Below, in pieces: positions 7,020 through 15,180 of a stretch of DNA of 64,000 nucleotides (position 1 is its first letter; every line of letters begins with the position of its first letter). This DNA comes from Lachnospiraceae bacterium (GTDB taxonomy: Bacteria; Bacillota; Clostridia; Lachnospirales; Lachnospiraceae): NCBI GenBank assembly GCA_022793375.1, contig JAAWCS010000077.1, forward strand, positions 1-64,000, read 5' to 3'. Under the pieces are notes generated by a model. It worked only from the letters and a program-made list of their open reading frames with translations. It had not been told where the DNA came from and did not search any database. The position numbers and the translations under genes are program-made.

Positions 7020-8756
7020 ATGTGTAAAACGGACCGCAAGAAGAAACTCCCGGTTGGGATTGAAAGCTTTGAGGAAATCCGTCAAAACGGGTTTTATTAT
7101 GTGGATAAAACATCTATGATTCGAGACCTGCTCCATAAATGGGGAAAAGTAAATCTTTTTACCCGCCCCCGGCGCTTTGGCAAATCCCTGAATATGAGTA
7201 TGCTCAAATCCTTTTTTGAAATCGGCTGCGACAAAACGCTCTTTGACGGCCTGAAGATTGCAGAGGAAAGCGAGTTGTGCCGCGAGTACATGGGCCGCTT
7301 TCCGGTTGTCTCGATTAGCTTAAAGGGGGTGGACGGCCAGGATTTTTCGGCCGCCCGTTCCATGGTCTGTTCTGTCATCGGCAGCGAAGCCCTGCGCTTC
7401 CAGTTTTTATCCGCAAGCGAGGCCTTGACGGACAAGGAAAAGCTTCTGTACAATCAGCTCACGACCGTCAACGAGACGAATCAAGATGTTTTTTCCATGC
7501 CGGACTCTGTCCTTTCTGGCAGTCTGCGGACCTTGACCGCCCTGCTGCAAAAGCATTATCAGAGCAAAGCGATTGTATTGATTGACGAATACGATGTCCC
7601 TCTGGCCAAAGCGCATGAGAAGGGATATTACGAACCGATGGTCGCCCTGATCCGGAGTATCTTTGATCAGGCGCTAAAGACCAATGAACATCTGTACTTT
7701 GCCGTAATGACCGGCTGTCTGCGGATTGCCAAGGAAAGCATCTTCACGGGCCTGAACAATACAAAAGTGTTTTCCGTTACCTCGGTCCGCTTTGACGAGT
7801 ATTTCGGCTTTACCGATCCGGAGGTCCGCGAAATGCTGCAATACTATGGCCTAAAGGAGCGATACCATCTCATGAAAGACTGGTATGACGGCTACCGCTT
7901 TGGAAACGTGGAGGTATACTGCCCCTGGGATGTCATCAGTTACTGCGATGAACTGACCGACGATGCGGCTCTTGAGCCAAAGGATTACTGGTCCAACACC
8001 AGCGGCAACGATGTTGTGCGCCATTTCATACAGCGGATTGACCACGGTCTGACAAGGAGCGAACTGGAGACGCTCATCGCCGGGGAGACGATCACCCGCG
8101 AGATTTATGAGGATCTGACTTACAACAATCTATATGACACGATGGATCATATGTGGAGCGTGCTGTTTGCGACCGGTTATCTGACCGGGCGGGGACGTAG
8201 CGGCGGAAGGGAAATCCGGCTTGCGATCCCTAATATGGAAATACGCAATATTTTTACCAGCCAGATTCTGACTATTTTTAAGGAAGGAACCGGCAAAGAC
8301 GAAAGCCTGCTGGAGGAATTCTGCACCGCGCTCAAATCCGGCGAAGCAAAGGAAGTGGAACGGCTTCTGTGCACCTATTTAAGCCGCACGGTAAGCATTC
8401 GGGATACATTTGTCCGAAAACCTTTAAAGGAAAACTTTTATCACGGTATTCTTCTTGGCATACTGGGGTGCAAGAATGGCTGGTATGTAAAATCCAACAA
8501 AGAAGCCGGCGACGGCTACAGCGACATCCTTGTTAAAATTGAAAGCGAGGAAATCGGGATCCTTATTGAGGTGAAATACGCGGAAAACGCCAGCCTCCTG
8601 CCCGTCTGTGAGCAGGCATTGAAGCAGATTGACAGCCGCCATTACGACGCGGCATTTAAGAACGACGGTTTTCAAACCCTCGTCAAGTACGGAATTGCCT
8701 GTTTTAAAAAAAGCTGCCGGGTGGCTGTCAAAAGAGAAAGCAGTCTTGGGGGGTGA
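7020..8756 (+). CDS. AAA-ATPase-like / PD-(D/E)XK nuclease-fold family protein
   Basis: A 578-aa member of the family annotated as AAA-ATPase-like plus PD-(D/E)XK nuclease-like, common and multi-copy in gut anaerobes. Seen: the N-terminal IESFEEIRQNGFYYVDKT signature, a P-loop variant RPRRFGKSLNMS, a Walker B-like IVLIDEYDVPL about residue 190, and a C-terminal nuclease core GYSDILVKIE...GILIEVKYAE. Function is unproven. It is preceded by AAAGGAGA and possibly TTGATT-17-TGCTAT. A paralogue lies at the right end of the window. Confidence 0.8.
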   Translation: MCKTDRKKKLPVGIESFEEIRQNGFYYVDKTSMIRDLLHKWGKVNLFTRPRRFGKSLNMSMLKSFFEIGCDKTLFDGLKIAEESELCREYMGRFPVVSISLKGVDGQDFSAARSMVCSVIGSEALRFQFLSASEALTDKEKLLYNQLTTVNETNQDVFSMPDSVLSGSLRTLTALLQKHYQSKAIVLIDEYDVPLAKAHEKGYYEPMVALIRSIFDQALKTNEHLYFAVMTGCLRIAKESIFTGLNNTKVFSVTSVRFDEYFGFTDPEVREMLQYYGLKERYHLMKDWYDGYRFGNVEVYCPWDVISYCDELTDDAALEPKDYWSNTSGNDVVRHFIQRIDHGLTRSELETLIAGETITREIYEDLTYNNLYDTMDHMWSVLFATGYLTGRGRSGGREIRLAIPNMEIRNIFTSQILTIFKEGTGKDESLLEEFCTALKSGEAKEVERLLCTYLSRTVSIRDTFVRKPLKENFYHGILLGILGCKNGWYVKSNKEAGDGYSDILVKIESEEIGILIEVKYAENASLLPVCEQALKQIDSRHYDAAFKNDGFQTLVKYGIACFKKSCRVAVKRESSLGG

Positions 8757-8843
8757 TAAAGTTTTGACTTATATGCCGTTTCTCTATCGTTTTTCCGCAA
8801 ATAAAACAACCCAAAACGCCCGCACAAGAAAAGGATTAAAACC

Positions 8844-9374
8844 ATGATTCAATACCATAGATTAGAAGCCAACGAAATAAACCGTGCGCTCTTTAACAAT
8901 TTTATCCGCCGTCAGCGCGTGACCAAGTGCTGGCGCCAGGAGCAGGGCCAATGGGTCATAAAAGACGATCCCTTCATCGACGATTGGTCGGAGGAGGACT
9001 ACCAGACGCTGATTGCCTGCCTGCAAAATACCGCCGCTGCAGGCGGCTTTGTGTGCGGGGCGTTTTATGACGGCGTCCTCAAGGGGTTCGCTTCCGTGGA
9101 AGCGGGACTCTTTGGCGGAGAGAACCGCTATCTTGACCTGTCCAGCATTCATGTATCGGAGGACATGCGCGGCCACGGCCTGGGAAAGGCTCTTTTTGGC
9201 GCGGCCAAAGAATGGGCAAAAGCCCACGGGGGTGCAAAGCTGTACATATCGGCCCATTCCGCAGTCGAGAGCCAGGCCTTTTATAAGGCAATGGGGTGCG
9301 TGGAAGCGCAGTGGTATCATGCGGGGCATGTGCAGGCCGAACCGTATGACTGCCAGTTGGAGTGCCAGCTGTAA
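8844..9374 (+). CDS. GNAT family N-acetyltransferase
   Basis: A 176-aa acetyl-CoA-dependent N-acyltransferase. The acetyl-CoA loop (GHGLGKALFGAAKEWAK, a variant of the R/Q-x-x-G-x-G/A motif) is at about residues 110-125, followed by the GNAT beta-strand and the terminal ESQAFYKAMGCVEA element. The N-terminal region (VTKCWRQEQGQW) suits small-molecule acetylation rather than RimI-type ribosomal targets, but the substrate cannot be named. AAAAGGA precedes the ATG. It lies 87 bp after the AAA-like gene and may be co-transcribed. Confidence 0.85.
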   Translation: MIQYHRLEANEINRALFNNFIRRQRVTKCWRQEQGQWVIKDDPFIDDWSEEDYQTLIACLQNTAAAGGFVCGAFYDGVLKGFASVEAGLFGGENRYLDLSSIHVSEDMRGHGLGKALFGAAKEWAKAHGGAKLYISAHSAVESQAFYKAMGCVEAQWYHAGHVQAEPYDCQLECQL

Positions 9375-9615
9375 CTCCTTTGCCAACGACGGATTCAACG
9401 CTTTTGCCCGGAACGCCGGGCCGAATATTTCAGCATATACGGCCCGGTCAAACGATCGCCGGCCAATCATTTGAAAGCGCAATCGCCCATAAAGCGACAC
9501 GCCCTCGGCATAAAGAGCCAGAGAACCGCTTCCGTCTCCCGCCTCCCGCCCACGATACGGGCGAATCGTAAAAAATATGCCAAAATTCGTAAGCAAATTG
9601 TAAAACCCTCCCTGC
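9375..9615. other. Gap between GNAT and MBOAT genes; possible minus-strand coding remnant
   Basis: No plus-strand gene fits here. On the minus strand an open frame reads protein-like (MVKQGGFYNLLTNFGIFF then LYAEGVSLYGRLRFQMIG) but has no ribosome site, continues without a stop antisense to the GNAT gene, and matches nothing I know. Treat it as unexplained rather than a gene. Confidence 0.3.
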
Positions 9616-9644
9616 TTGACCATTCTCTGCATCCATACTATAAT
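9616..9644 (+). promoter_or_regulatory. Sigma-A promoter of the O-acyltransfer pair
   Basis: TTGACC (9616-9621), a 17-bp spacer and a perfect TATAAT (9639-9644). It lies 71 bp before the chosen MBOAT start at 9715. This also argues against the track's upstream start at 9616, which would place the coding sequence on the promoter. Confidence 0.8.
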
Positions 9645-9714
9645 GCAGTGGAGACGACACAAGCGGGGATTTTTCCGCAAGATGCCGCCTGGAAACGGAG
9701 TGAGACGGAGCACT

Positions 9715-11304
9715 ATGACCTCCTATTGTTCTTTGCTGTACTTAATGATATTTCTGCCGGCCGTGATTGTGGCTTATGCCCTTGCGCCGGCACGGCTTAG
9801 ATGGCTGGTGTTGTTAGGCGCCAGCTATGCGTTCTTTTGGGAACTCAGCGGGAAACTGCTGCTTTTTCTTTTGCTTTCCACAGGGGCGGTCTGGCTGGCA
9901 GGGCTCAGGCTGGCTGCCCTGCAGGAGGAACGAAACCGCACGGTAAAGGAGCTTCCCAAACCGGAACGAAAGGCGCAGAAAGCCCTGTTCCAAAAAAGGC
10001 AGCGGCGTGTGCTTGCCGTGACGGTTCTTTTTGAACTGGGGCTTTTAGCCGTGCTGAAATACGCGGGCTTTACCGTCACGAACCTGAATCACCTGCTGGC
10101 GGCGGCCGGCGGCCCCATATTGCCGATACCGGCCTTTGTGCTGCCGATCGGTATTTCCTTTTATACGCTGCAGGCGGTTTCCTATTTGACCGACGTGTAT
10201 CGCGAGAGTATCAAAGCCGACCGCAATTTAGGACGGCTGGCCTTGTTTATGGGCTTTTTCCCGCAGATCATGGAGGGGCCCATCTGCCGCTACTTGCAGA
10301 CAGCTCCGGCGCTGTGGGCCGGCCGGCCGATTACCTGGCGCGGCCTTACGTTTGGCTGCCAGCGGATTGCCTTTGGTCTGCTGAAAAAAATGGTTGTTGC
10401 CGACCGGCTCAATATCCTTATTGAAACGGTGTTTGACAATTATGCGCAGTATGACGGCGGCATCATCGCCCTGGCTATGTTCAGCTATACCTTCCAGCTT
10501 TACATGGAATTTTCCGGCACAATGGATGTAGTCATCGGCAGCGCGGAAATCTTTGGCGTGGCCTTGCCGGAAAATTTCCGTCAGCCGTTTTTGTCGCGCA
10601 GCATCGCAAAATTCTGGACGCGGTGGCATATCACACTGGGAACCTGGTTTAAAGACTATGTGTTCTACCCCCTGTCCGTCTCAAAAAAACTCGGTGCCTT
10701 GACACGCGCGGCGCGCAAACGCCTGGGAAACCAGTTCGGTCCAATGGCTGCGGCGGCGGTCGCGCTCTTTGCGGTCTGGCTGGGCAACGGAGTCTGGCAT
10801 GGGGCCGGGTGGAATTATATCTTTTTTGGATTGTATCATTTTTGTCTGATTATGCTTGAGAATGTGACGGAACCGTTTGTCGAAGCGGCCGCCAAACGCC
10901 AAAAGTTTGACCGCAACAGCCGCCCCTGGCGCATCGTACAGATCCTGCGGACCTTTCTGCTTGTCAATATCGGCGAGCTGTTTTTCCGGGCCGAAAGCCT
11001 CAGAGCCGGCATGGCAATGTTCGGACGCATGGCCGGCAGCTTTTCGCTGGCCGGCTTTAGGGACGGGACGGTCTGGACACTGGGCATAGACGGCCACGAT
11101 TTTGTGATTACGGCCATTGCCCTGCTGATTGTATTTTTCCTTCACGGCCTGCGTGAGCGCGGCATATCGGTCCGCGAACGGCTGGCCGCGTGGCCCCTTG
11201 CGCTGCGCTGGGCGGCCTACGCGGGGCTTTGCCTGTTTATCCTCATATTCGGCGCTTATGGGAAGGGATATATCCCGGTTGATCCGATCTATGCGAATTT
11301 TTAG
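9715..11304 (+). CDS. MBOAT family membrane-bound O-acyltransferase
   Basis: A 529-aa polytopic protein of the DltB/AlgI/PatA group, which passes acyl groups across the membrane onto an envelope polysaccharide. Seen: many hydrophobic spans, the N-terminal MIFLPAVIVAYALAP, the family segment LPIGISFYTLQAVSYLTDVYR, FWTRWHITLGTWFKDYVFYP, and the catalytic histidine in GVWHGAGWNYIFFG. I start at the ATG giving MTSYCSLLYL, with ACGGAG upstream and the promoter at 9616. The SGNH-type partner follows 10 bp later, the usual arrangement for exopolysaccharide or teichoic-acid O-acetylation. The acceptor polymer is unknown. Confidence 0.9.
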   Translation: MTSYCSLLYLMIFLPAVIVAYALAPARLRWLVLLGASYAFFWELSGKLLLFLLLSTGAVWLAGLRLAALQEERNRTVKELPKPERKAQKALFQKRQRRVLAVTVLFELGLLAVLKYAGFTVTNLNHLLAAAGGPILPIPAFVLPIGISFYTLQAVSYLTDVYRESIKADRNLGRLALFMGFFPQIMEGPICRYLQTAPALWAGRPITWRGLTFGCQRIAFGLLKKMVVADRLNILIETVFDNYAQYDGGIIALAMFSYTFQLYMEFSGTMDVVIGSAEIFGVALPENFRQPFLSRSIAKFWTRWHITLGTWFKDYVFYPLSVSKKLGALTRAARKRLGNQFGPMAAAAVALFAVWLGNGVWHGAGWNYIFFGLYHFCLIMLENVTEPFVEAAAKRQKFDRNSRPWRIVQILRTFLLVNIGELFFRAESLRAGMAMFGRMAGSFSLAGFRDGTVWTLGIDGHDFVITAIALLIVFFLHGLRERGISVRERLAAWPLALRWAAYAGLCLFILIFGAYGKGYIPVDPIYANF

Positions 11305-11314
11305 GAGGGCCGCC

Positions 11315-12271
11315 ATGAAACAAAAAGCAACCTGCCTTTTACGGGCCTGCGGTTTTCTGCTCGTTTTGGGCGCCTTGATGGCCGCGCTTACGCTGCTCTT
11401 TCTGCCCAAAAACAACCGCGAGGATTTTGGCATGGGCGAGATGAAAGCCAACGCGATCCTGACTGAGCCGGCGGATACGATCGATGTACTGGCTCTTGGT
11501 GACAGCGAATGCGCGACAGCGATCGTGCCGATGGTACTGTGGCGGGAGCAGGGCATCACAGCCTACAACTGCGGGACCGCCGGACAAAAGCTGTACGACA
11601 CGCTTTACTATCTAAAACAGGCGTTTGAGAACCAAAGCCCCTCGGTCGTGATTTTGGAGACGAACACGATTTTTCAGGAATGTATGCTCAGCGACACGCT
11701 TTACGCAAAACTCGAGGGATGGATCCCGCTGCTTCGCTGGCACGACCGCTGGAAATCCCTGCGTTCGGAGGATTGGGGGCCGATCGAATATACCTGGCGC
11801 GACGAGATGAAGGGGCATATGTTTTATCTGGATGTAAATCCTGCCTGCCCAGGGGATTACATGAAGTACCGCTCAGATGTACGCCAGGCCGCCAAGTGGA
11901 ATCGTCAGTGCCTGAAAGAAATCCTGGCTTTGTGCCAGGAAAACAATGCCCGGCTTCTGCTTGTCAGCACGCCCAGCGCCGTCAACTGGAATTATACCAA
12001 TCACAACGGGATCGCAGCGCTGGCCGAGGAGTTTGGCCTCGTATATCTCGACTTGAATCTGATGACCGAGGAAGTCCCCGTCAACTGGGAAACCGATACC
12101 AAGGACGGCGGCGACCATATGAATGCCTGGGGCGCGGAAAAGGTGTCCGTTTATCTGGCGCAGTATTTGTCCGAACAGTATGACCTCGCCGATCACCGCG
12201 CAGAAGAGGGGTACGCAGAATGGGATGAAGCGCTTCGCCTGTATGAGAAGGCCTGGGACGAAACCGAATAA
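11315..12271 (+). CDS. SGNH/DltD-like O-acyl transfer partner protein
   Basis: A 318-aa membrane-anchored extracellular SGNH-fold protein that likely works with the MBOAT protein. Seen: an N-terminal signal anchor (CGFLLVLGALMAALTLLFL), block I GDSEC with the catalytic Ser, and near the end GGDHMNAWGA supplying Asp and His. Known members (DltD, PatB, AlgJ/X) move the acyl group to the polymer. AGGAGG precedes the ATG. The track's 380-aa version starts inside the MBOAT gene in another frame and is rejected. Confidence 0.82.
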   Translation: MKQKATCLLRACGFLLVLGALMAALTLLFLPKNNREDFGMGEMKANAILTEPADTIDVLALGDSECATAIVPMVLWREQGITAYNCGTAGQKLYDTLYYLKQAFENQSPSVVILETNTIFQECMLSDTLYAKLEGWIPLLRWHDRWKSLRSEDWGPIEYTWRDEMKGHMFYLDVNPACPGDYMKYRSDVRQAAKWNRQCLKEILALCQENNARLLLVSTPSAVNWNYTNHNGIAALAEEFGLVYLDLNLMTEEVPVNWETDTKDGGDHMNAWGAEKVSVYLAQYLSEQYDLADHRAEEGYAEWDEALRLYEKAWDETE

Positions 12272-12450
12272 GCCGGCCGTAGGCGCCCTGGTCTGGTTTG
12301 CGCGCATAATCGAGTGGGAATTTCCCGGCTTCTGCGTCAAAGACTGCCTGCCGCAGCTCTACCATGCGCAGGAAATCCTCGAGGAGCGCGACGTAATCGA
12401 AGGACGAATCCACCGCTTTCTTCTGGCTGTACGCAAGATGGCCTTATAAA
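12272..12450 (-). other. Possible gene remnant after the SGNH gene
   Basis: The minus strand here reads a smooth helical stretch (SSFDYVALLEDFLRMVELRQ followed by AVFDAEAGKFPLDYARK) that has no start codon or ribosome site and breaks down within the SGNH gene. It may be a remnant of a decayed gene or chance. No plus-strand gene fits. Confidence 0.25.
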
Positions 12451-12474
12451 ACAAGCCCGCCTTACGGCGAGCCT
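12446..12474 (-). terminator. Terminator of the zincin-like gene
   Basis: On the minus strand AGGCTCGCC-GTAA-GGCGGGCTT forms a 9-bp stem with G.T wobbles and is followed by TGTTTT. It lies 31 bp past the stop codon of the 12506-13291 gene. Confidence 0.7.
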
Positions 12475-12505
12475 GCACAAATGATATGGTATTACGGCGC
12501 TTTTC

Positions 12506-13291
12506 TTAGGCCATCGCCACAAACGGACGGCGTTCTTCCGGTTCCGTCTCCGGCATCTCTGTCTCCTTCTTCGCGGCCGTCGTCGTCCGCGTGTTGCCGC
12601 CGGAGACATAGACCTTGCCGCACTCCGGGCAGACAGAGGTTTTCAGCGTCACGCTCTGGCTGACGACCTCGCGGCCCTCCCGCTCGGCCTTGGCCTGTTC
12701 ACGAACCACATGCTCCTGCTCATGGCCGCGCACACGGGCCGCCGCGTTTTCGGGGGCGATGTGGGTCGGCGTCTGGAAGGATACGCCCATATCGTCGGAA
12801 CCGTCCTGATATTTGCGCTTCTCACATGTTTCGCACTTTCCCTCTTCTGCCGCTTCCTGGGCACTCTCAATGCCGGCAACTTCTTCGCTGCCGGCCGGCT
12901 TAGACGCCGCCTCTACAGACGAGGGCTCCTCATACTGAATACGCATCCGCACGGCCAGTTCAGCCGGATCAATCCCCCGGCCAAGAGACAAACCGACACG
13001 GGCTTCTGTCTCCGCCTCCGAAGCCGCCCAGCCCGGACGTACCGCCTGCTTTCCCTCCGGCGCATCGGACATATCGGAGCGAAGCTGTTCCCCGGCCCCT
13101 CCCTGTATGGAGCGTACCGGCCGTACCGGCTCACGGACCGAAACACGGCTCGCCGGCTCGACCGAATTTACGTTCGCCGCCGGAGCCGCCGCCTGCGTCC
13201 CCGCACCGCGCACGGCGGCACGGCTGTGGACCGAACGTCCGTAATAGTACATGCTGTAATAAGAATGAAATCCTGAAATACCGCCTACCAT
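12506..13291 (-). CDS. SprA-related putative zinc metalloprotease
   Basis: A 261-aa protein with a low-complexity N-terminal half (Ser/Ala/Val/Glu-rich; MVGGISGFHSYYSMYYYG start) and a conserved C-terminal part holding AARVRGHEQEHVVREQAKA. HEQEH fits the zincin HExxH pattern and the SprA-related/CJM1_0395 family. It is followed by CPECGKVYVSGG, a CxxC knuckle, with another CETC pair near residue 160. No signal peptide is seen. I use the second ATG (MVGG), with GAGG 8 bp upstream. Substrate and role are unknown; activity is inferred only from the motif. Confidence 0.65.
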   Translation of the reverse strand: MVGGISGFHSYYSMYYYGRSVHSRAAVRGAGTQAAAPAANVNSVEPASRVSVREPVRPVRSIQGGAGEQLRSDMSDAPEGKQAVRPGWAASEAETEARVGLSLGRGIDPAELAVRMRIQYEEPSSVEAASKPAGSEEVAGIESAQEAAEEGKCETCEKRKYQDGSDDMGVSFQTPTHIAPENAAARVRGHEQEHVVREQAKAEREGREVVSQSVTLKTSVCPECGKVYVSGGNTRTTTAAKKETEMPETEPEERRPFVAMA

Positions 13292-13384
13292 CCTTCTTAC
13301 CTCGGTTTCCTTATATTTCTTAATATGAACCGTTTCGCAGAAAGCAACCAAATGCTCTTCAAAACCTTCAGGTATATTTTAGCA

Positions 13385-13416
13385 AATAGAAAAGAAAATC
13401 ACAAGAGGAATCTTGT
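13385..13416 (-). terminator. Terminator after the surface-locus operon
   Basis: On the minus strand ACAAGA-TTCC-TCTTGT is followed by GATTTTCTTTTC. It lies 36 bp after the stop of the Wzz-like gene and would end the LCP-sortase-peptide-Wzz transcript. Confidence 0.6.
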
Positions 13417-13451
13417 TGACAATTAAAAAGTTTCATCGAAGGAACGGAAAC

Positions 13452-14141
13452 TTACAGCACCATCACTCCCACCACTTTCACCTTGCTGATCCGCAAAACC
13501 TCCACCAGTTTCGCGATTTCCTGCCTGTCCGACTCGCCGGCTTCTTCCACCAGCACCACTGCATACTGCCTAACCTGCGTAAGCGCCTGCTCGTTGTAGG
13601 TTATGTTTTCCTCTGTGCAGACCCGGAACGTTTCCTTTGGCAGCAACGCCTTCAGTCTTTCTCCCGCTTCATGCAGAAGCTGCGCTTTTGCCGTCCCCGT
13701 CACCATAAGCGCGACCGGCGTTGTCTCTACCGCCATTTGGATTCGCGCGGCGATCAGCCGATACTCTTTCTCTTCCTCCCATTCGCTCGTATACCCGGCC
13801 CAACGATCCAGAAGTTTCTCGAAAGGGCCGGCCTGCGCGGATTCCGGCCTGCTTAAATCGCTCAAAATATAGTAACCATACTGCTCCTTTAGTTCCTTTG
13901 CATTGCGCAGTTTAGGACTAAATATGTATTGCATAAATAACAGTCCGGCCCCGCAGAATGCCCCCAGCAGCGCGCCTATCAAGGCATACGAAAGCGTCGA
14001 CTGAAAGATTCCCAGAATCAGGGCACCCGCCAACGTCATTCCCAGCAGAAGCTTCCATTTCCGCAAAGCGAAAATGCACAGCTCCTTCAGGTCAATTTCT
14101 TCCTCATACCGTATGTTATCATATTCCATCGTATCTTCCAC
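13452..14141 (-). CDS. Wzz-like chain-length protein with degenerate kinase-like domain
   Basis: A 229-aa protein with an N-terminal Wzz element (YEEEIDLKELCIFALRKWK) and two closely spaced membrane segments (about 30-50 and 55-75) with almost no external loop. The cytoplasmic part resembles the nucleotide-binding core of a BY-kinase: VALMVTGTAKAQLLHEAG sits where the P-loop would be but lacks GxxGxGKS/T, and the end AGESDRQEIAKLVEVL then VKVVGVMVL resembles the last kinase strands. I infer a catalytically dead regulator of surface-polymer synthesis. It is the last gene of the LCP-sortase operon. Confidence 0.65.
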   Translation of the reverse strand: MEDTMEYDNIRYEEEIDLKELCIFALRKWKLLLGMTLAGALILGIFQSTLSYALIGALLGAFCGAGLLFMQYIFSPKLRNAKELKEQYGYYILSDLSRPESAQAGPFEKLLDRWAGYTSEWEEEKEYRLIAARIQMAVETTPVALMVTGTAKAQLLHEAGERLKALLPKETFRVCTEENITYNEQALTQVRQYAVVLVEEAGESDRQEIAKLVEVLRISKVKVVGVMVL

Positions 14142-14185
14142 CCTGCACTATTTTCTATTTACAGAAGCTCAAGCGTTCCCCTGCA

Positions 14186-14269
14186 TCAGCCGATCAGCCG
14201 ATAAAGAAGTATCACGGCAACCAGGACCAGCGCGGCGGCTAAATACGTCTCTGTCTTGTTCCTCTTCAT
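14186..14269 (-). CDS. 27-aa single-pass membrane peptide (not in ORF track)
   Basis: The minus strand encodes MKRNKTETYLAAALVLVAVI then LLYRLIG and stop. A short basic head is followed by one hydrophobic helix. Its ATG overlaps the sortase stop codon as ATGA, and GGAGG lies about 10 bp upstream inside the sortase gene, so translation is probably coupled to the sortase. The Wzz-like gene follows after 44 bp. Function is unknown; location suggests a small partner of the sortase or the Wzz protein. Confidence 0.6.
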   Translation of the reverse strand: MKRNKTETYLAAALVLVAVILLYRLIG

Positions 14270-15180
14270 TCTGTCGTTTCCTCCTCCAGGAAATCGCTGT
14301 AATACAGAGCGATTTCCGTCAGCCGCCCCACAATCAGGTACCGATACCCCTCCACATGGCGTATGCAGGTGGAAAGCGTCAAAAGCTTATCCTCCTCTGT
14401 CAGCTCCACGCCCGGAAGGATGTAGGTCAGTTCCTCGCCCTCCAGGGCCACGACGCTTTCCCAAAACTCCTCAATTCCCTTGTATGTATACAGATTATAA
14501 TAGTAAGGGATCGACCGGTCCGAATAGACCACCGCCGCCAGTATTTCATAGGTCAGCCGGCAGTCGGGCCGGTATATCAAAATCTGGCGGTTTTCCTCAA
14601 AAAATTCTTCGTCCTCAAAGCGGTGCAGGCTCCCGAACATTCGGTCCCTGGTCAGATTATGCCCGTACAAAACCGTATGAGAATCCGAAAAATCCTGCTC
14701 GTTGCAGGCATTGGAATAGATACACCCCGGATACCCCTGAGAGTGATCGAGATTATGGTCCAGATAGTAATTGTCCGTCTCGCTTTGCAGCACCGGATAA
14801 TCCACCGCCGTACCTGGTACGAGAATCCAGGCATAGATATCCTCGTTTTCCTCCTGTAGTTTTGTAAAATCCTGCACCGGATCGCAGAATACAAGCCCCG
14901 CCGCACTCTCCGTTTCCTCTTCGGTCTCGGGAATGGTTTCTCGTTCGGGTACGGTCGTCTCCGGAAGCGTTTTTGTTTCCTCCTCGGTTACCGCTTCGGT
15001 TGCCATCTGTGCCCGAAGCGATTCATACCGTTCTTCCTCCTGTTTTTCCCGGATATATCCATGCAGCAGAAATCCGCCCAGCCCTACCGCTGCCGCCAGC
15101 AGCAGCAAAAAAATTACCAGCCTGCGCATTTTCTGCTGCCTGCGCCTTTTTTCTCTTTTATCCATCCTTTTCATCCTCAT
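14266..15180 (-). CDS. srtB: Class B sortase
   Basis: A 304-aa membrane-anchored cysteine transpeptidase that attaches surface proteins to peptidoglycan. Seen: an N-terminal anchor (VIFLLLLAAAVGLGGFLL), a Glu/Thr-rich stalk (about residues 50-95), then the class B core: DIYAWILVPGTAVDYPVLQ, GCIYSNACN, catalytic His in VLYGHNL, Cys in LSTCIR and Arg in GYRYLIVGRL. It overlaps the LCP gene upstream by 4 bp and the 27-aa peptide downstream. C. difficile SrtB accepts (S/P)PxTG motifs, which fits the SPNTG protein encoded next to this operon. Confidence 0.9.
   Translation of the reverse strand: MRMKRMDKREKRRRQQKMRRLVIFLLLLAAAVGLGGFLLHGYIREKQEEERYESLRAQMATEAVTEEETKTLPETTVPERETIPETEEETESAAGLVFCDPVQDFTKLQEENEDIYAWILVPGTAVDYPVLQSETDNYYLDHNLDHSQGYPGCIYSNACNEQDFSDSHTVLYGHNLTRDRMFGSLHRFEDEEFFEENRQILIYRPDCRLTYEILAAVVYSDRSIPYYYNLYTYKGIEEFWESVVALEGEELTYILPGVELTEEDKLLTLSTCIRHVEGYRYLIVGRLTEIALYYSDFLEEETTE

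Noticed and set aside
8862-9713. 283-aa minus-strand ORF antisense to the GNAT gene
   Set aside because: The GNAT motifs on the plus strand are clear; the antisense ORF has no ribosome site and no recognisable domain over the GNAT part.
10681-11559. 292-aa minus-strand ORF across the MBOAT/SGNH junction
   Set aside because: It lies antisense to two well-supported genes and has an arginine/proline-rich shadow composition.
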